Of a stretch of 64,000 nucleotides of DNA, positions 62,226 to 64,000 are shown piece by piece (positions within the stretch are counted from its first letter, which is position 1; every line of letters begins with the position of its first letter). The translations under genes and the position numbers were made by a program. Origin of the DNA: Pseudomonas bubulae (GTDB taxonomy: Bacteria > Pseudomonadota > Gammaproteobacteria > Pseudomonadales > Pseudomonadaceae); NCBI RefSeq assembly GCF_037023725.1, contig NZ_CP146077.1, forward strand, positions 2,207,001-2,271,000, written 5' to 3'. Under the pieces are notes generated by a model. That model saw only the letters and a list, made by a program, of their open reading frames with translations. It searched no databases and was not told where the DNA came from.

Positions 62226-64000
62226 ATGACTATGCCTGCTCCTGTTTCAAAGCTGACGCCAACGCCTGAAGCCAGGGCCCCCGAGTCGCCGAAGACTTCG
62301 TTCGCCGATATCTGGCGTCCGGCGCTGTTGCAAGCATTCGTCAAACTCGACCCGCGCCAGCTGAAACGCTCGCCGGTGATGCTGGTGGTCGAGCTGACCG
62401 CGATTTTTACCACGGTGCTGTGTGTTATCCCCGAGCCTGCAGTGCCTACCGGGGTGGCGGTGCAAATCGCTCTGTGGCTGTGGTTTACCGTGCTGTTCGC
62501 CAACTTTGCCGAAGCCCTGGCCGAGGGGCGCGGCAAGGCTCGGGCCGATAGCCTCAAAGCTGGCAGTGTGGGCTTGAGTGCGCGTCGGCGCACTGCCACG
62601 GGCGGCTTTGAAATCGTCCCGGCCACCCGCCTGCGCAAAGGGGATGTGGTGCGCGTCGAAGCGGGGGAGATGATTCCCGGCGACGGCGAGGTGATTGAAG
62701 GGATTGCCGCGGTCAACGAAGCGGCGATTACTGGCGAATCGGCGCCGGTGATCCGTGAGTCGGGCGGTGATCGCTCGGCGGTGACCGGCAATACGCGGCT
62801 GGTCAGTGACTGGTTGCTGGTGCAAATCAGCGCCAACCCCGGCGAGTCCACTCTGGACCGTATGATCGCACTGGTCGAAGGGGCAAAGCGGCAGAAAACC
62901 CCTAACGAGATTGCCCTGGATATTCTGCTGATCGGCCTGACCCTGATCTTTCTGATCGTGGTCGTGACCTTGCAGCCGTTCGCTTACTTTGCCGGTGGCA
63001 GCTTGCCCCTGGTGTTTCTGGTGGCCCTGCTGGTGACGCTGATTCCGACCACCATCGGCGGCTTGTTGTCGGCCATCGGTATTGCCGGCATGGACCGCCT
63101 GGTGCGCCTCAACGTGATTGCCAAGTCGGGGCGGGCGGTTGAAGCCGCGGGCGATGTGCATGTGTTGATGCTCGACAAGACCGGCACCATCACCTTCGGC
63201 AACCGCCGCTGCACGGCGCTGTATACCTGCCCCGGCGTGACCGCCAAAGAGCTGGCAGAGGGCGCGTTGCGCGCTTCGCTGGCGGACGAGACGGCAGAGG
63301 GCAAGTCCATTGTCGAGTTTGTTCGGGGCCAGCACAGCCTGCCCGAGTTACCCGTGTCGGACTTCACGGCCGTACCCTTTACCGCTGAAACCCGACTGTC
63401 GGGTATCGACCACAACGGTCGGGTGTACCGCAAAGGGGCCGTGGATTCAGTGCTGGCGTTTGTCGGCCTCAAACGCGGCGAGCTGTTGCCGGCCCTGTCC
63501 CGGGAAATCGACAAGATCGCCCAGAGCGGCGGCACTCCTTTGCTGGTCTGTGCCCAGGGCAAACTGCTGGGCGCCATCCACCTCAAGGACGTGGTCAAGC
63601 CGGGTATTCGCGAGCGTTTTGCCGAGCTGCGCAAGTTGGGCATCCGCACCGTGATGGTGACTGGCGACAACCCGCTGACCGCCGCGGCCATTGCCGCTGA
63701 AGCCGGGGTGGATGACGTGCTGGCCGAGGCCACGCCGGAGAAAAAACTGGCGCGCATTCGCCATGAGCAAAATGACGGCCGCCTTGTGGCGATGTGCGGT
63801 GATGGCGCCAACGACGCTCCGGCCCTGGCCCAGGCCGATGTGGGCATGGCGATGAACGACGGCACCCAGGCGGCCCGCGAAGCCGCGAACATGGTGGATC
63901 TGGACAGCGATCCCACCAAGCTGCTGGATGTGGTGCAGATCGGCAAGGAGTTACTGGTGACCCGTGGCGCATTGACCACGTTCTCGATCGCCAACGACGT
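62226..64000 (+). CDS. kdpB: Potassium-transporting P-type ATPase subunit KdpB (3' end outside window)
   Basis: The first 591 codons of a P-type ATPase, open to the window end; E. coli KdpB has 682 residues. The actuator motif AITGESAPV, the phosphorylation motif [11 protein letters not shown] with Asp317, and the hinge motif [26 protein letters not shown] are intact. The N-terminus has a longer proline/alanine-rich leader ([20 protein letters not shown]) before [19 protein letters not shown]. It hydrolyses ATP to drive K+ uptake in limiting potassium. GAGGAG precedes the ATG. kdpC and kdpDE are expected beyond the window. Confidence 0.96.
   Translation, partial: MTMPAPVSKLTPTPEARAPESPKTSFADIWRPALLQAFVKLDPRQLKRSPVMLVVELTAIFTTVLCVIPEPAVPTGVAVQIALWLWFTVLFANFAEALAEGRGKARADSLKAGSVGLSARRRTATGGFEIVPATRLRKGDVVRVEAGEMIPGDGEVIEGIAAVNEAAITGESAPVIRESGGDRSAVTGNTRLVSDWLLVQISANPGESTLDRMIALVEGAKRQKTPNEIALDILLIGLTLIFLIVVVTLQPFAYFAGGSLPLVFLVALLVTLIPTTIGGLLSAIGIAGMDRLVRLNVIAKSGRAVEAAGDVHVLMLDKTGTITFGNRRCTALYTCPGVTAKELAEGALRASLADETAEGKSIVEFVRGQHSLPELPVSDFTAVPFTAETRLSGIDHNGRVYRKGAVDSVLAFVGLKRGELLPALSREIDKIAQSGGTPLLVCAQGKLLGAIHLKDVVKPGIRERFAELRKLGIRTVMVTGDNPLTAAAIAAEAGVDDVLAEATPEKKLARIRHEQNDGRLVAMCGDGANDAPALAQADVGMAMNDGTQAAREAANMVDLDSDPTKLLDVVQIGKELLVTRGALTTFSIAND

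Overview
This 64 kb window reads as chromosomal core DNA of a gamma-proteobacterium of the genus Pseudomonas, most likely the fluorescens/putida side of the genus. The reasons are the GC-rich coding style, gene orders I recognise from Pseudomonas genomes (uup-slt; fadBA-topA-sulA/lexA-psrA-nagZ-mfd-gap; sthA-lolCDE; copRS-queF; bcp-gcvR-dapA-bamC-purC; rnd-ycgL; kdpFABC) and at least five copies of the Pseudomonas REP hairpin pair that begins TGTGGGAGCGGGCTTGCTCG. The species cannot be fixed by eye. I see no prophage, transposase, integrase, CRISPR array or plasmid signal.

Layout. 1-6.2 kb: the end of a CheV-type gene, a MOSC protein, the lytic transglycosylase Slt, the ABC-F ATPase Uup, a universal stress protein and a small membrane protein. 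6.2-18.3 kb: the fatty-acid oxidation operon fadBA, topA, small conserved genes, the SOS pair lexA-sulA divergent from the fatty-acid-sensing regulator psrA, then nagZ and an MTA/MTI phosphorylase. 18.3-27.7 kb: an SNF2-type helicase downstream of mfd, a long-form GAPDH and a citrate-type MFS transporter. 27.9-34.8 kb: a chalcone-isomerase-like periplasmic protein, soluble transhydrogenase, a glycerophosphodiesterase, a PilZ protein and the LolCDE lipoprotein exporter. 34.9-43.8 kb: a copper-type two-component system divergent from a cupredoxin, queF, bcp-gcvR, dapA-bamC-MBL-purC and tRNA-Ser(CGA).

43.8-54.9 kb is the most accessory-looking part: a Cache-GGDEF diguanylate cyclase, an exported alpha/beta hydrolase with a cysteine nucleophile followed by an exported cupin, a LysR regulator, a second-type methionine aminopeptidase translationally coupled to a ParD-like antitoxin, a PoxB-type pyruvate oxidase, a PuuA-like glutamine synthetase homologue, a methyltransferase and a class C beta-lactamase with no adjacent ampR. 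55-64 kb: rnd-ycgL, a hydroxyacid dehydrogenase, a nitroreductase, ycgN, a gluzincin-like protein with a broken zinc motif, and kdpFAB, with kdpB cut by the window end.

Regulatory logic visible in the DNA: two LexA boxes before lexA, a tandem PsrA-type palindrome before psrA, a Cus/Cop-type box between copR and the cupredoxin gene, a possible KdpE-like T-rich site before kdpF and an inverted repeat before the ParD-like/map pair. I did not find a clearly new multi-gene system. The best candidates for something under-described are the ParD-like/map pair, the Cys-hydrolase/cupin pair, and the pseudo-peptidase at 58.9-60.1 kb.
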